This document shows, piece by piece, positions 1-5,909 of a DNA stretch of 5,909 bases (within the stretch, counting starts at the first letter, position 1; each line of letters opens with the position of its first letter). Source of the stretch: Microcoleaceae cyanobacterium UBA11344 (lineage in GTDB: Bacteria > Cyanobacteriota > Cyanobacteriia > Cyanobacteriales > Microcoleaceae); contig DMYK01000131.1 in NCBI GenBank assembly GCA_003483675.1, forward strand, positions 5,470 through 11,378, given 5' to 3'. The notes below the pieces were generated by a model that did not search any database, was not told where the DNA came from, and saw only the letters and a list, made by a program, of their open reading frames with translations. Made by a program: the position numbers and the translations under genes.

Positions 1-389
1 ACAGCAGGTTCGAGCTGTAGAATTTTAGTCAATTGCTGACCATGCTTAATCTCAGGCAAATTTTTGAAAGCAGCCGGCCCGTAGGTGTCCAACAATCCCA
101 GCAAAGCTACCTTCTCACCTTTAGCATCGAGTTGCCGAGCCATCTCAAAAACTACTGTCCCGCCAAAAGATACTCCTAACAGAAAATAAGGGCCCTGGGG
201 CTGGAAAGTTCGCATTTCTTTTATGTAATAAGTCGCCAATTCCTCAACTCGATTGGGGGGAGCCAGTTTTTCATCCATAATCTGGGTTGACAGTCCCAAA
301 ACAGCCTGCGATCGATCGATATAATTCATTAAAGGACGGTAAAATTCCAATCCTCTGCCGAGCACATGGATGCAGAACAGGGGAGGTTT
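1..389 (-). other. Type I thioesterase (TE) domain of the NRPS, truncated at the window edge
   Basis: The domain begins near residue 1110 (PPLFCIHVLGRG from 1111) and runs off the window at residue 1238. It has an alpha/beta-hydrolase fold with nucleophile Ser1183 in GVSFGG. The likely catalytic aspartate is Asp1210 in LLGLLDTYGP. The Ser-Asp spacing of 27 equals that of the surfactin synthetase TE (Ser80/Asp107). The catalytic histidine would lie about 100 residues further on and is not in the window. It should release the finished product by hydrolysis or cyclisation; which of these cannot be told from this part. Confidence 0.93.
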
Positions 390-3300
390 ATGTTTTTTAC
401 TAGAAGAGTCATCCCCCGATTGAATAACCACCATTGACGGAGAAGGCGACGACCATTCCGATTCGCGGAGAATGTTAGCCAATTGCTCAACAGTTGGCGA
501 TTGGAAAATAGCAGATAGCGGCAGCTTTTTGTCGAATACTTTTTCAATTTCAGCTAACAAGCGCGCCCCTAGCAACGAATGTCCTCCCACCTCGAAGAAA
601 TTGTCTCTGATGCCAATTGAATTGATGCCTAAAACTTTTTCCCAAATTTTTGTCACCTGGAATTCAAACTTGTCGCGGGGGGAAACAGCAATTATTTCAT
701 TGGGCGCAACGCTGGCAGATTGCCACTTTTGACTTGCTAAAGCGCGGCGGTCTACTTTGCCGTTGGGGTTCAAGGGCAAAGCTTCGAGGAACGCAAACCC
801 AGCGGGGATCATGTAGTCTGGCAATCTCTCTTGCAGGAAGCTGCGTAGGGTACCGGCTGCGAGAATTTGGCCTGGGCTCTTAACTACATAAGCTGCGAGA
901 CATTTATTGCCGGAAGCATCTAACTGAACCGCGATCGCCACTTGGCTGACATCTGGATGTCCAGCGAGTACCGCCTCAATTTCTCCCACTTCAATGCGGA
1001 AGCCGCGAATTTTTACCTGATTGTCGGTGCGTCCGAGGTATTCGATGTTACCGTCGGGCAGGTAGCGGGCTAAATCCCCTGTTTTATAAAGCCGATTTGA
1101 AGAAGGAAGCAGGCTGGAAACCGATCGATTTTCTGCATTTTCCAATCCACTTTCTTTGTTTATAAAAGGATTGGGAATGAACCTTTCGGCTGTCAAATCC
1201 GGGCGGTTGAGGTAGCCTCTGGCTAAGCCGGCACCACCAGCATACAATTCCCCCGGAACACCGATCGGCACTGGCTGCAAATGCCGATCGAGTATGTAAA
1301 CTTGAGTATTGGCGATCGCCCGTCCGATCGGAACGGAATTGCTAATTTGACTGGCAGAGTCGATCGCCGCGCAGCAAGTAAAAGTCGTATTTTCAGTCGG
1401 TCCGTAACCATTAATTAATTTGCAGTTTGGAGCTTCTCGGAGCAACTTCTGGACGTGGGGAACCGATAAAACGTCGCCGCCTGCCAACAGTTGGCGCAGG
1501 CCCTTTAAATCCTCAATTCGCTCGTCCACCATCAAGTGAAACAGTCCGGCTGTCAGCCACAAAATTGTCACATTGTATAAGCGAATCGCCTCTCCCAACT
1601 CTGCCAAAGATGGACTGCCGGCGGGGAATACCGCCAATTTCGCCCCGTTCAGCAGCGCTCCCCAAATTTCCAAAGTTGAGGCATCGAAGGAAATGGGAGC
1701 CAGTTGTAGAAAGACTTCTGCTGCGGTGAGGCTGGCGAAATTAGTGTCTTTGACTAACCGTACTACGCCCCGGTGGACGATGCAAACGCCTTTGGGCTTG
1801 CCTGTCGAACCGGAAGTATACATAACATAAGCCAGATTGTCTGCATTCGCACCGCTGGCCGGATTTTTCTCACTTTGTGCGTTGATTTCCTCCCGCGCCG
1901 CCTCCAAACAAACTACTTTCGCTCCGCAGTCGGGAAGTCTTTCTATTAGCTTCTGTTGAGTCAAAAGCACCGATATTTGGGCGTCTGACACCATGAAATC
2001 CAGCCGCTCTTTGGGATAAGCTGGGTCTAAAGGCAGGTAAGCCGCTCCTGCTTTGAGGATAGCCAAAAGTGAGACGATCGCATCGAGCGAGCGATCGAAA
2101 CAAACACCCACTAAAACTTCCGGGCCCGCCCCCAAAGTTTGCAAGTAATGTGCGAGTTGATTGGCGCGACAATTGAGCTGTTTGTAAGTTAATTGTTGCT
2201 CTCCAAAAACTAGGGCTACAGCATCGGGAGTTTGCTCTGCTTGCACTTCAAATAGTTGGTGAATGCAGGCAGATTCGGGATAATTTGTTTGAGTATTGTT
2301 CCACTCAACTAATAGCTGTTGTTGTTCTGCTGCGGTCAAAATTGGCAAGTTTTGCAGCGGACACTCTGGATTAGCAACTATTCCCTCTAACAGCACCTCA
2401 AATTCAGCCAGGCGGCGGCGGATTGTTGCAGCATCAAATAAGTTAGTATTGTACTGGCACTCCAGCACGAGTTTGTTTTTTGTTTCGCTGGCATTCACCG
2501 CCCATTCAAAATTTTCATAAGTTCTCGGATTCGAGAAGACTTCCGCTTTAAAGCCGTCAAAATTAAGCTGATATTCCGTAAGTTGCACGTCCAGATTAAA
2601 AGTTACAGGCACTAGCGGAATGCGGCTTAAATCCCGTGGAATTGCTAGTTTTTTGACCAGAGTACCGAAGGTTAGCTGCTGGCAGTCGAGAGCATCTAAA
2701 ATTGCCGTGCGGCGCGATCGCAAATAATCAATAAAAGATTGTTCCCCGTCAATCCGGGTACGCAACGGCAACAAGCTGACGCAGTGTCCGGCAAGCTTGT
2801 CTTTGCCCCCAACAAGTTGTCCTGCCGCTGGCATTCCGACAACCAAATCCTCCTGTCCGCACAAGCGGTACATAAAAGCTTCAAATCCAGCAAAAAGAGT
2901 TGTAAAAAAACTGCACCCTGCTTTCTTTCCCTGGCGTTTGAGGTTAGCAACTAAAGCCGGATTGAGTTCCCAATCTTCCCGCGCTCCCTTGTAAGTTCTC
3001 AAAGGAGGACGCGCTCTGTCTGTGGGCAAATCCAGCACCGGAATCGGGCCTGAAAACTGCTTTAACCAATACTTTTCTGCATCAATAACTTCGGGACTTG
3101 TTGCTTGTTCTGACTGTAAAATTGCGTATTCGGTAAAACTTTCTGGTTGGGGAAGATTGGCAGCTAAGCCTTGCTGTCTGGCAGAATAAATTGCTCCCAA
3201 ATCTGGCAATAATATGCCCCAAGACCAGCCATCGCAAATGATGTGATGACCGGTGAGAATAACTATATATTCCTGCTCTTGCAGCTTAATAATTTTATTG

Positions 3301-3716
3301 CGAAACAGCGGCCCGCGCACTAGATTGAAAGGCTGCTCGACTTCTTGGCGGCGCAAATCTGCTAATTTAGATTCGCGATCGCCCAAAATTGACAAGTCGA
3401 GCACCGGAATATCAATCTCGATCGCAGCAGCAATGCAAAGAGTCGATCCGTCAGGGCTAAATGTTGCCCGCAGCGCCTCGTGCCGCTGCACCAATTCCTG
3501 AATGGAAAAGCTGAGAGATTCAATGTCGAGGTTTCCTTGCAATCGCAGACACATCGACTCGTTGTAAGCACAATTTGCCTCATCTCCCATTTGCACAGCA
3601 ATCCAGATTTCCTTTTGCGATTCTGTCGCGGGTACGCAAGCAAAAAGTTCTCCGCCTGCGAAAGGATCGAAGTTTACAGCAATTAGTTTTGGTTGTAAAT
3701 CTGCGGCTATTTTCAT
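1..3716 (-). CDS. Non-ribosomal peptide synthetase, terminal module C-A-PCP-TE (3' end cut by window edge)
   Basis: My translation from ATG at 3716 stays open to the left edge: 1238 complete codons with no stop or frameshift. Domains in order are condensation (about residues 27-460, HHIICDG at 157-163), adenylation (about 480-990, YTSGSTGKPKGV at 633-644), carrier (GGHSLLG, Ser1047) and a partial thioesterase (GVSFGG, Ser1183). This is the layout of a final elongation and release module: it adds one amino acid to an upstream chain and then hydrolyses or cyclises the product, in the cytoplasm. The N-terminal C domain means the protein accepts a chain from another protein, most likely the AMT-containing one encoded upstream. 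The ATG has no clear Shine-Dalgarno sequence, and its frame is open back to a TAA at 3869-3867, inside the end of the preceding gene. TTG at 3749 or 3785 are alternative starts. No epimerase or methyltransferase domain is present. Family assignment is certain; the exact start is moderately sure. Confidence 0.97.
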   Translation of the reverse strand, partial: MKIAADLQPKLIAVNFDPFAGGELFACVPATESQKEIWIAVQMGDEANCAYNESMCLRLQGNLDIESLSFSIQELVQRHEALRATFSPDGSTLCIAAAIEIDIPVLDLSILGDRESKLADLRRQEVEQPFNLVRGPLFRNKIIKLQEQEYIVILTGHHIICDGWSWGILLPDLGAIYSARQQGLAANLPQPESFTEYAILQSEQATSPEVIDAEKYWLKQFSGPIPVLDLPTDRARPPLRTYKGAREDWELNPALVANLKRQGKKAGCSFFTTLFAGFEAFMYRLCGQEDLVVGMPAAGQLVGGKDKLAGHCVSLLPLRTRIDGEQSFIDYLRSRRTAILDALDCQQLTFGTLVKKLAIPRDLSRIPLVPVTFNLDVQLTEYQLNFDGFKAEVFSNPRTYENFEWAVNASETKNKLVLECQYNTNLFDAATIRRRLAEFEVLLEGIVANPECPLQNLPILTAAEQQQLLVEWNNTQTNYPESACIHQLFEVQAEQTPDAVALVFGEQQLTYKQLNCRANQLAHYLQTLGAGPEVLVGVCFDRSLDAIVSLLAILKAGAAYLPLDPAYPKERLDFMVSDAQISVLLTQQKLIERLPDCGAKVVCLEAAREEINAQSEKNPASGANADNLAYVMYTSGSTGKPKGVCIVHRGVVRLVKDTNFASLTAAEVFLQLAPISFDASTLEIWGALLNGAKLAVFPAGSPSLAELGEAIRLYNVTILWLTAGLFHLMVDERIEDLKGLRQLLAGGDVLSVPHVQKLLREAPNCKLINGYGPTENTTFTCCAAIDSASQISNSVPIGRAIANTQVYILDRHLQPVPIGVPGELYAGGAGLARGYLNRPDLTAERFIPNPFINKESGLENAENRSVSSLLPSSNRLYKTGDLARYLPDGNIEYLGRTDNQVKIRGFRIEVGEIEAVLAGHPDVSQVAIAVQLDASGNKCLAAYVVKSPGQILAAGTLRSFLQERLPDYMIPAGFAFLEALPLNPNGKVDRRALASQKWQSASVAPNEIIAVSPRDKFEFQVTKIWEKVLGINSIGIRDNFFEVGGHSLLGARLLAEIEKVFDKKLPLSAIFQSPTVEQLANILRESEWSSPSPSMVVIQSGDDSSSKKHKPPLFCIHVLGRGLEFYRPLMNYIDRSQAVLGLSTQIMDEKLAPPNRVEELATYYIKEMRTFQPQGPYFLLGVSFGGTVVFEMARQLDAKGEKVALLGLLDTYGPAAFKNLPEIKHGQQLTKILQLEPA
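477..689 (-). other. Peptidyl carrier protein (PCP) domain of the NRPS
   Basis: This covers about residues 1010-1080, directly after the A domain. The phosphopantetheine site is in DNFFEVGGHSLLGARL, with Ser1047 as the attachment residue. The preceding helix (KIWEKVLGI) and the following IFQSPTVEQLA segment are typical of carriers. The histidine before the serine (GGHS rather than GGDS) is the common form in carriers not followed by an epimerase, which fits an L-configured residue handed straight to a thioesterase. Confidence 0.94.
747..2279 (-). other. Adenylation (A) domain of the NRPS, valine-like specificity code
   Basis: This covers about residues 480-990. It activates an amino acid with ATP and loads it on the carrier Ser1047. 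Core motifs seen are LKAGAAYLPLD, YTSGSTGKPKGV (633-644), FDASTLEIWG (from Phe677), NGYGPTE (769-775), LYKTGD, GRTDNQVKIRGFRIE and NGKVDR with the catalytic lysine Lys987. Aligning by eye to the GrsA phenylalanine domain gives the pocket residues Asp678, Ala679, Leu682, Trp720, Leu744, Gly746, Gly770, Thr778, Phe779 and Lys987, i.e. DALWLGGTFK. This closely resembles published valine codes such as DAFWIGGTFK. The leading Asp indicates an ordinary alpha-amino acid. Position 720 rests on a hand alignment; isoleucine or another small branched residue is possible. Confidence 0.93.
2337..3638 (-). other. Condensation (C) domain of the NRPS
   Basis: This covers roughly residues 27-460. The first core motif reads ATESQKEIW (30-38), followed by the segment ANCAYNE (47-53), and RHEALRATF (79-87) lies further on. 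The catalytic motif HHIICDGW is at 157-164, with His158 as the expected second histidine of HHxxxDG. All key residues are intact, so the domain should form amide bonds. The CAYNE-type start and the HHxxCDGWSWG form resemble, from memory, C domains that follow PKS or AMT modules in hybrid synthetases. That would suit a beta-amino acyl donor, but this subtype call is inference and needs a C-domain phylogeny. Confidence 0.93.
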
Positions 3717-3802
3717 TTTATTAACGGTAGTGCAACTAAATAAATTCAATTGTCTTTGTTGTAGGGCAGAGTTGTTTTTTGGCAATGCCTGCCCTAGTTT
3801 CC
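3717..3802 (-). other. Short gap between the JmjC gene and the NRPS gene
   Basis: These 86 bp separate the TAA of the JmjC gene from the ATG of the NRPS gene. They are AT-rich towards the NRPS start. I see no convincing promoter boxes, no terminator hairpin with a T-tract and no purine-rich ribosome binding site next to the ATG. The simplest reading is that both genes share one transcript. The NRPS frame stays open through the whole gap, which leaves room for a non-ATG start upstream. Confidence 0.6.
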
Positions 3803-4678
3803 TTACCTCGTCCCCATCAATCTTTCGCGAGCACTCAGCAAAGCACCTGCACCCGTCAGATAAGCATTAATCATCTTGGCTTTGAGCGAATTTTTGCCTC
3901 TAGGAATACAACATTCCTTCGTAAAAAATTTCCAATTTGATTCGCAAAGTTGGTCAAATGCTACGGAAATCGTTAAAGTCAGCGATCTTGCCGTGTGATA
4001 CCAGCCGCAGGGAATGAACAGCGTTTCACCGGCTGAGATTGTAATAGTTGTTGGCGTAGCTTTAGCCAAAAGAGGATATTTTTTTAAGTCAGGATTGTGA
4101 TGGTTTTTAATCTCAGATAGCCAAGGAGAATCTTGTTTTGGGTAAAGATACTTTTGCTGCTCCGGCGGAAAAATTGTAAATTCTTTTTCCCCGTAAATTT
4201 GATTGATATATGCATAAAGTCCGAGAAAATCATAGTGCAAATAAGGAAATTCTCCGCCCGGCCCGCCCAAGAATATTTCTAAATCGTACAAATCACCCAG
4301 CAGCATCTTCGGGATTAAGCGGCTGTGAGTGCGATCGGGTTGAGCAATACTCGGTCTGGGAGAGATATCAGGCGCTAAATCGGCAAAATCTTTGCGAACA
4401 TTTAGTTTACAAGGATAGGGAGCCGGATTCTCTTTTGTGGAATTCTTTAGCAAATCGAACAATGAGTTGAGTGTGTAACTGTTGCCACCTATTTCAATTT
4501 CTCGATCGCCAAATTTTTCTTGGAGATACTCCGGCGTAAATTTTGTTCTGGCAGGCCAATCTTTTGATAAATCCGTGAAAATAACTGGCTTGCCGGGATT
4601 GCGGTACTCCTTGACAAATTCCCGGTGAGTAAGACCAGTGCGGCGGTCTATTTGAATAGTTTTTGCTGTTTGGATCAT
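3803..4678 (-). CDS. JmjC/cupin-like (cupin_8) Fe(II)/2-oxoglutarate-dependent oxygenase, probable tailoring hydroxylase
   Basis: This is a complete 291-residue protein, a normal length for the cupin_8/JmjC hydroxylase family. The N-terminal part (about 17-62) carries the usual family lead-in: FVKEYRNPGKPVIFTDL, then WPA, then EYLQEKFGD. The iron triad is His148-x-Asp150 in YLHYDFLGLY and His228 in FIPCGWYHTARSL. Lys165 in GEKEFTIFPP is the expected 2-oxoglutarate-binding lysine. All key residues are present, so it should be an active oxygenase. No signal peptide or membrane segment is seen, so it is cytoplasmic. It lies between the AMT-ending gene and the NRPS gene on the same strand, so hydroxylation of the carrier-bound acyl chain or of the amino acid is the likely role. 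The substrate is inference; a protein or free amino acid target is possible. The start is supported by an AGGGA box. Confidence 0.9.
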   Translation of the reverse strand: MIQTAKTIQIDRRTGLTHREFVKEYRNPGKPVIFTDLSKDWPARTKFTPEYLQEKFGDREIEIGGNSYTLNSLFDLLKNSTKENPAPYPCKLNVRKDFADLAPDISPRPSIAQPDRTHSRLIPKMLLGDLYDLEIFLGGPGGEFPYLHYDFLGLYAYINQIYGEKEFTIFPPEQQKYLYPKQDSPWLSEIKNHHNPDLKKYPLLAKATPTTITISAGETLFIPCGWYHTARSLTLTISVAFDQLCESNWKFFTKECCIPRGKNSLKAKMINAYLTGAGALLSARERLMGTR

Positions 4679-4685
4679 TTGAGTT

Positions 4686-4690
4686 TCCCT
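4686..4690 (-). promoter_or_regulatory. Ribosome binding site of the JmjC gene
   Basis: On the minus strand AGGGA stands seven bases before the ATG at 4678, a good Shine-Dalgarno position. It supports that start and contrasts with the NRPS gene, which has no such box. Confidence 0.6.
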
Positions 4691-4745
4691 GCGTTTGTTA
4701 GTTGAAATTGATTGCCGATTTTAAAAGTTGGTAGATTGCGATTCG

Positions 4746-4831
4746 CCGTTGGGTGGGGGCGGGTTACTGAGCGTAGTCGAAGTATATGAGATTATTTGTC
4801 TGAGGCATAGATGGTTTGTAAAACCCGCCCC
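4746..4831. repeat. Palindromic intergenic repeat, copy 1 (with an 18-20 base insertion)
   Basis: The ends are inverted repeats: GGGGCGGGTT at 4756-4765 and AACCCGCCCC at 4822-4831. It shares CCGTTGGGTGGGGGCGGGTT, then ATGAGATTATT, GTCT, ATAGATGGTT and GTAAAACCCGCCCC with copy 2. Copy 1 holds an extra segment, ACTGAGCGTAGTCGAAGT at 4766-4783, between the left arm and the ATGAG core. On RNA it could form a stem with a loop of about 56 bases. There is no T-tract, so it is not a classical terminator. Confidence 0.85.
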
Positions 4832-4859
4832 TACAGGTCGATCGCGATTTATGGTTTTA

Positions 4860-4926
4860 CCGTTGGGTGGGGGCGGGTTTATGAGATTATTGGTCTTAGC
4901 AATAGATGGTTGGTAAAACCCGCCCC
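4860..4926. repeat. Palindromic intergenic repeat, copy 2 (compact form)
   Basis: The perfect 11-base arms are GGGGCGGGTTT at 4870-4880 and AAACCCGCCCC at 4916-4926, with a 35-base loop. The core matches copy 1 without its 18-20 base insertion. It starts 30 bases downstream of the AMT stop codon in the transcribed direction. It could stabilise the 3' end of the upstream message or weakly attenuate transcription into the JmjC gene. No T-tract follows, so termination is not supported. Confidence 0.85.
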
Positions 4927-4955
4927 GGAGCGGATTTAATTGCCAACTCTAACCG

Positions 4956-5909
4956 TCAATTTGACAAACTATCTCCTACTTGTAAATGTTTTCCTGGGCG
5001 CTCTGGATCTGCTATGTACCAAGCTGGATTACCATTAGGATCTCGCCCTAATTTGGCACCGGGTACTGGAGAATTGCTTGAGAAAGCAATTGACGATTTT
5101 GACCCACTTTCACCGCCACGGTTGGTAAACTCCGTCGAACCACTCTTACTGAAATCGATCGCCTTAACAGTGCCGCCAGACGGATCGGGGAAAAATCCGG
5201 CTGACTGCAATTCGGCAATACTGTTTTTAAATGCTTCCTTCGCAAAAGCAAGATCTGCGTCGGAATGCGCTAGCGTCAGAAAACACGGGCGGTGATCCCA
5301 AATGTGAATTCCTTTTTCTCGCAGCGAGTAGAAGAGCAATTCTCCATGAGGAAAATCTTGCGGGTAGGTGATTTTGAACAGGGAACCAAAGTTTTTAACA
5401 GTAAAAGGTGCTTGTTCGCGATCGAACATGGCGTTCAATTCTGCAACGAATTTGTCGGTTTTGGCATTGAGATCGCGCTGCAATGAAGGCCCGCCCCGTT
5501 TCAAATATTCGAGAGATGCCTGGGCGGCTGCTAAAGTCAGGGGATGGCGCACAAAAGTCCCTGCAAAATAGGTAACGCCTACTTCCGGGAACGAGTCGTC
5601 TCCGAATTGCCAAAATCCGCCGTCTAAAGCGTCCATCCAGGCTGATTTGCCCGCGATTACCCCGATTGGCATCCCGCCGCCGATGACTTTGCCGTAGGTG
5701 CCGATATCCGCTTGTACGCCGAAATATTCTTGGGCTCCGCCCGGTGCAATGCGGAATCCGGTAATCACTTCGTCCATAATGAAGGCGCAACCAGCTTGCT
5801 CGGTAATCCGGCGCACTTCGTGGAGGAATTCTCGCGGTTGCCAGTCAGGGCGGCGACTTTGTACCGGTTCTACCATAATTGCTGCAAACTCGCCTGCTCG
5901 TGCTTTGAG
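4956..5909 (-). CDS. Aminotransferase (AMT) domain, C-terminal part of a probable PKS or PKS/NRPS hybrid protein (5' end cut by window edge)
   Basis: There are 317 codons visible; the frame is open to the right edge, 11 codons beyond the first in-window ATG at 5876, which is therefore probably not the true start. It is a class III, PLP-dependent aminotransferase related to glutamate-1-semialdehyde aminomutase. It would convert a beta-keto acyl chain on a carrier to a beta-amino acyl chain. Key parts (visible numbering) are VEPVQSRRPDWQPREFLHE, the PLP-ring aspartate Asp46 in FIMDEVITGFR, the Schiff-base lysine Lys74 in TYGKVIGGGMPIG, and FAGTFVRHP. These closely match, from memory, the AMT domain of McyE-type synthases. 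A Ser/Gly-rich linker follows (about 244-280; 5180-5070), then a conserved-looking tail with LGRDPNGNPAWY and DPERPGKHLQVG, then TGA. No carrier or C domain follows. The upstream PKS part is inferred; a stand-alone enzyme is less likely. Confidence 0.88.
   Translation of the reverse strand, partial: LKARAGEFAAIMVEPVQSRRPDWQPREFLHEVRRITEQAGCAFIMDEVITGFRIAPGGAQEYFGVQADIGTYGKVIGGGMPIGVIAGKSAWMDALDGGFWQFGDDSFPEVGVTYFAGTFVRHPLTLAAAQASLEYLKRGGPSLQRDLNAKTDKFVAELNAMFDREQAPFTVKNFGSLFKITYPQDFPHGELLFYSLREKGIHIWDHRPCFLTLAHSDADLAFAKEAFKNSIAELQSAGFFPDPSGGTVKAIDFSKSGSTEFTNRGGESGSKSSIAFSSNSPVPGAKLGRDPNGNPAWYIADPERPGKHLQVGDSLSN

Larger units (their letters stand above)
4679..4955. other. Intergenic region between the AMT-ending gene and the JmjC gene, filled with palindromic repeats
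   Basis: This 277-bp stretch has no credible gene. About two thirds of it (4746-4926) is taken by two related GC-rich repeat copies with a short spacer. The rest is 67 bp in front of the JmjC ATG, including its ribosome binding site, and 29 bp after the AMT stop. Short open frames across it are produced by the repeats and have no family features. A TAAAAT box lies near 4731-4726 on the minus strand, but I find no matching -35 box, so I do not call a promoter. Confidence 0.75.

Noticed and set aside
931..3382. GCGATCGC octamers as regulatory operators
   Set aside because: They are HIP1 sites, highly frequent across many cyanobacterial genomes and here within coding sequence; useful as an organism hint only.
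329..3686. Many short open frames on both strands across the left 3.7 kb
   Set aside because: All lie over the continuous NRPS frame, which has recognisable motifs from end to end; the others are out-of-frame or antisense shadows.
1..3716. Frameshift or pseudogene in the NRPS
   Set aside because: A full hand translation from 3716 to the edge shows no stop, and all catalytic motifs of C, A, PCP and TE (apart from the off-window TE histidine) are intact and in frame.
4679..4740. Promoter in front of the JmjC gene (TAAAAT box)
   Set aside because: No -35 element at a suitable distance could be found, and AT-rich boxes are expected by chance in such a gap.
4870..4926. Rho-independent terminator after the AMT gene
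   Set aside because: The arms are perfect and GC-rich, but the loop is 35 bases and no T-tract follows on the minus strand. Kept as a repeat with a possible regulatory effect.
4746..4926. CRISPR array or insertion sequence
   Set aside because: There are only two diverged copies of unequal length, with no regular spacers, no transposase and no target duplication visible.
4728..5295. Plus-strand open frames at 4728-4916 and 4906-5295
   Set aside because: The first is made of the two repeat copies (its protein is Gly-rich and repeats itself) and the second is antisense to the clearly conserved AMT domain. Neither has a family motif.

Overview
The window looks like chromosomal DNA of a filamentous cyanobacterium, probably of the Oscillatoriales type. 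The octamer GCGATCGC (HIP1) occurs at about 931, 1312, 2714 and 3375. GC content is moderate. The one sizeable intergenic gap carries GGGGCGGGTTT/AAACCCGCCCC palindromic repeats of a kind I associate with such genomes. The organism call is inference; nothing here fixes a genus.

All three recognisable genes are on the minus strand, so the biological order runs from the right edge to the left. (1) 5909-4956 is the 3' end of a gene whose product ends in a class III, glutamate-1-semialdehyde-aminotransferase-like (AMT) domain. It is the type built into polyketide synthases that make beta-amino acyl chains, as in McyE of microcystin synthetase. (2) 4955-4679 is a 277-bp gap holding two related copies of a palindromic repeat. 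(3) 4678-3803 is a complete 291-residue JmjC/cupin-like protein with an intact HxD...H iron site. (4) An 86-bp gap follows. (5) 3716-1 is a long uninterrupted reading frame for a non-ribosomal peptide synthetase module: condensation (C), adenylation (A), peptidyl carrier (PCP) and the start of a thioesterase (TE), which is cut by the left edge.

Read as a pathway, the PKS-side protein would deliver a carrier-bound beta-amino acyl chain made by its AMT domain. The NRPS C domain would join it to an amino acid chosen by the A domain; the specificity residues I read (D-A-L-W-L-G-G-T-F-K) resemble valine codes. The TE would then release the product. The JmjC protein sits exactly between the AMT and C halves, which are fused in McyE, and is the candidate hydroxylase for the chain or for the amino acid. 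Because the TE follows the only module on this protein, this appears to be the end of the assembly line. Upstream modules lie beyond the right edge, so the full product cannot be deduced.
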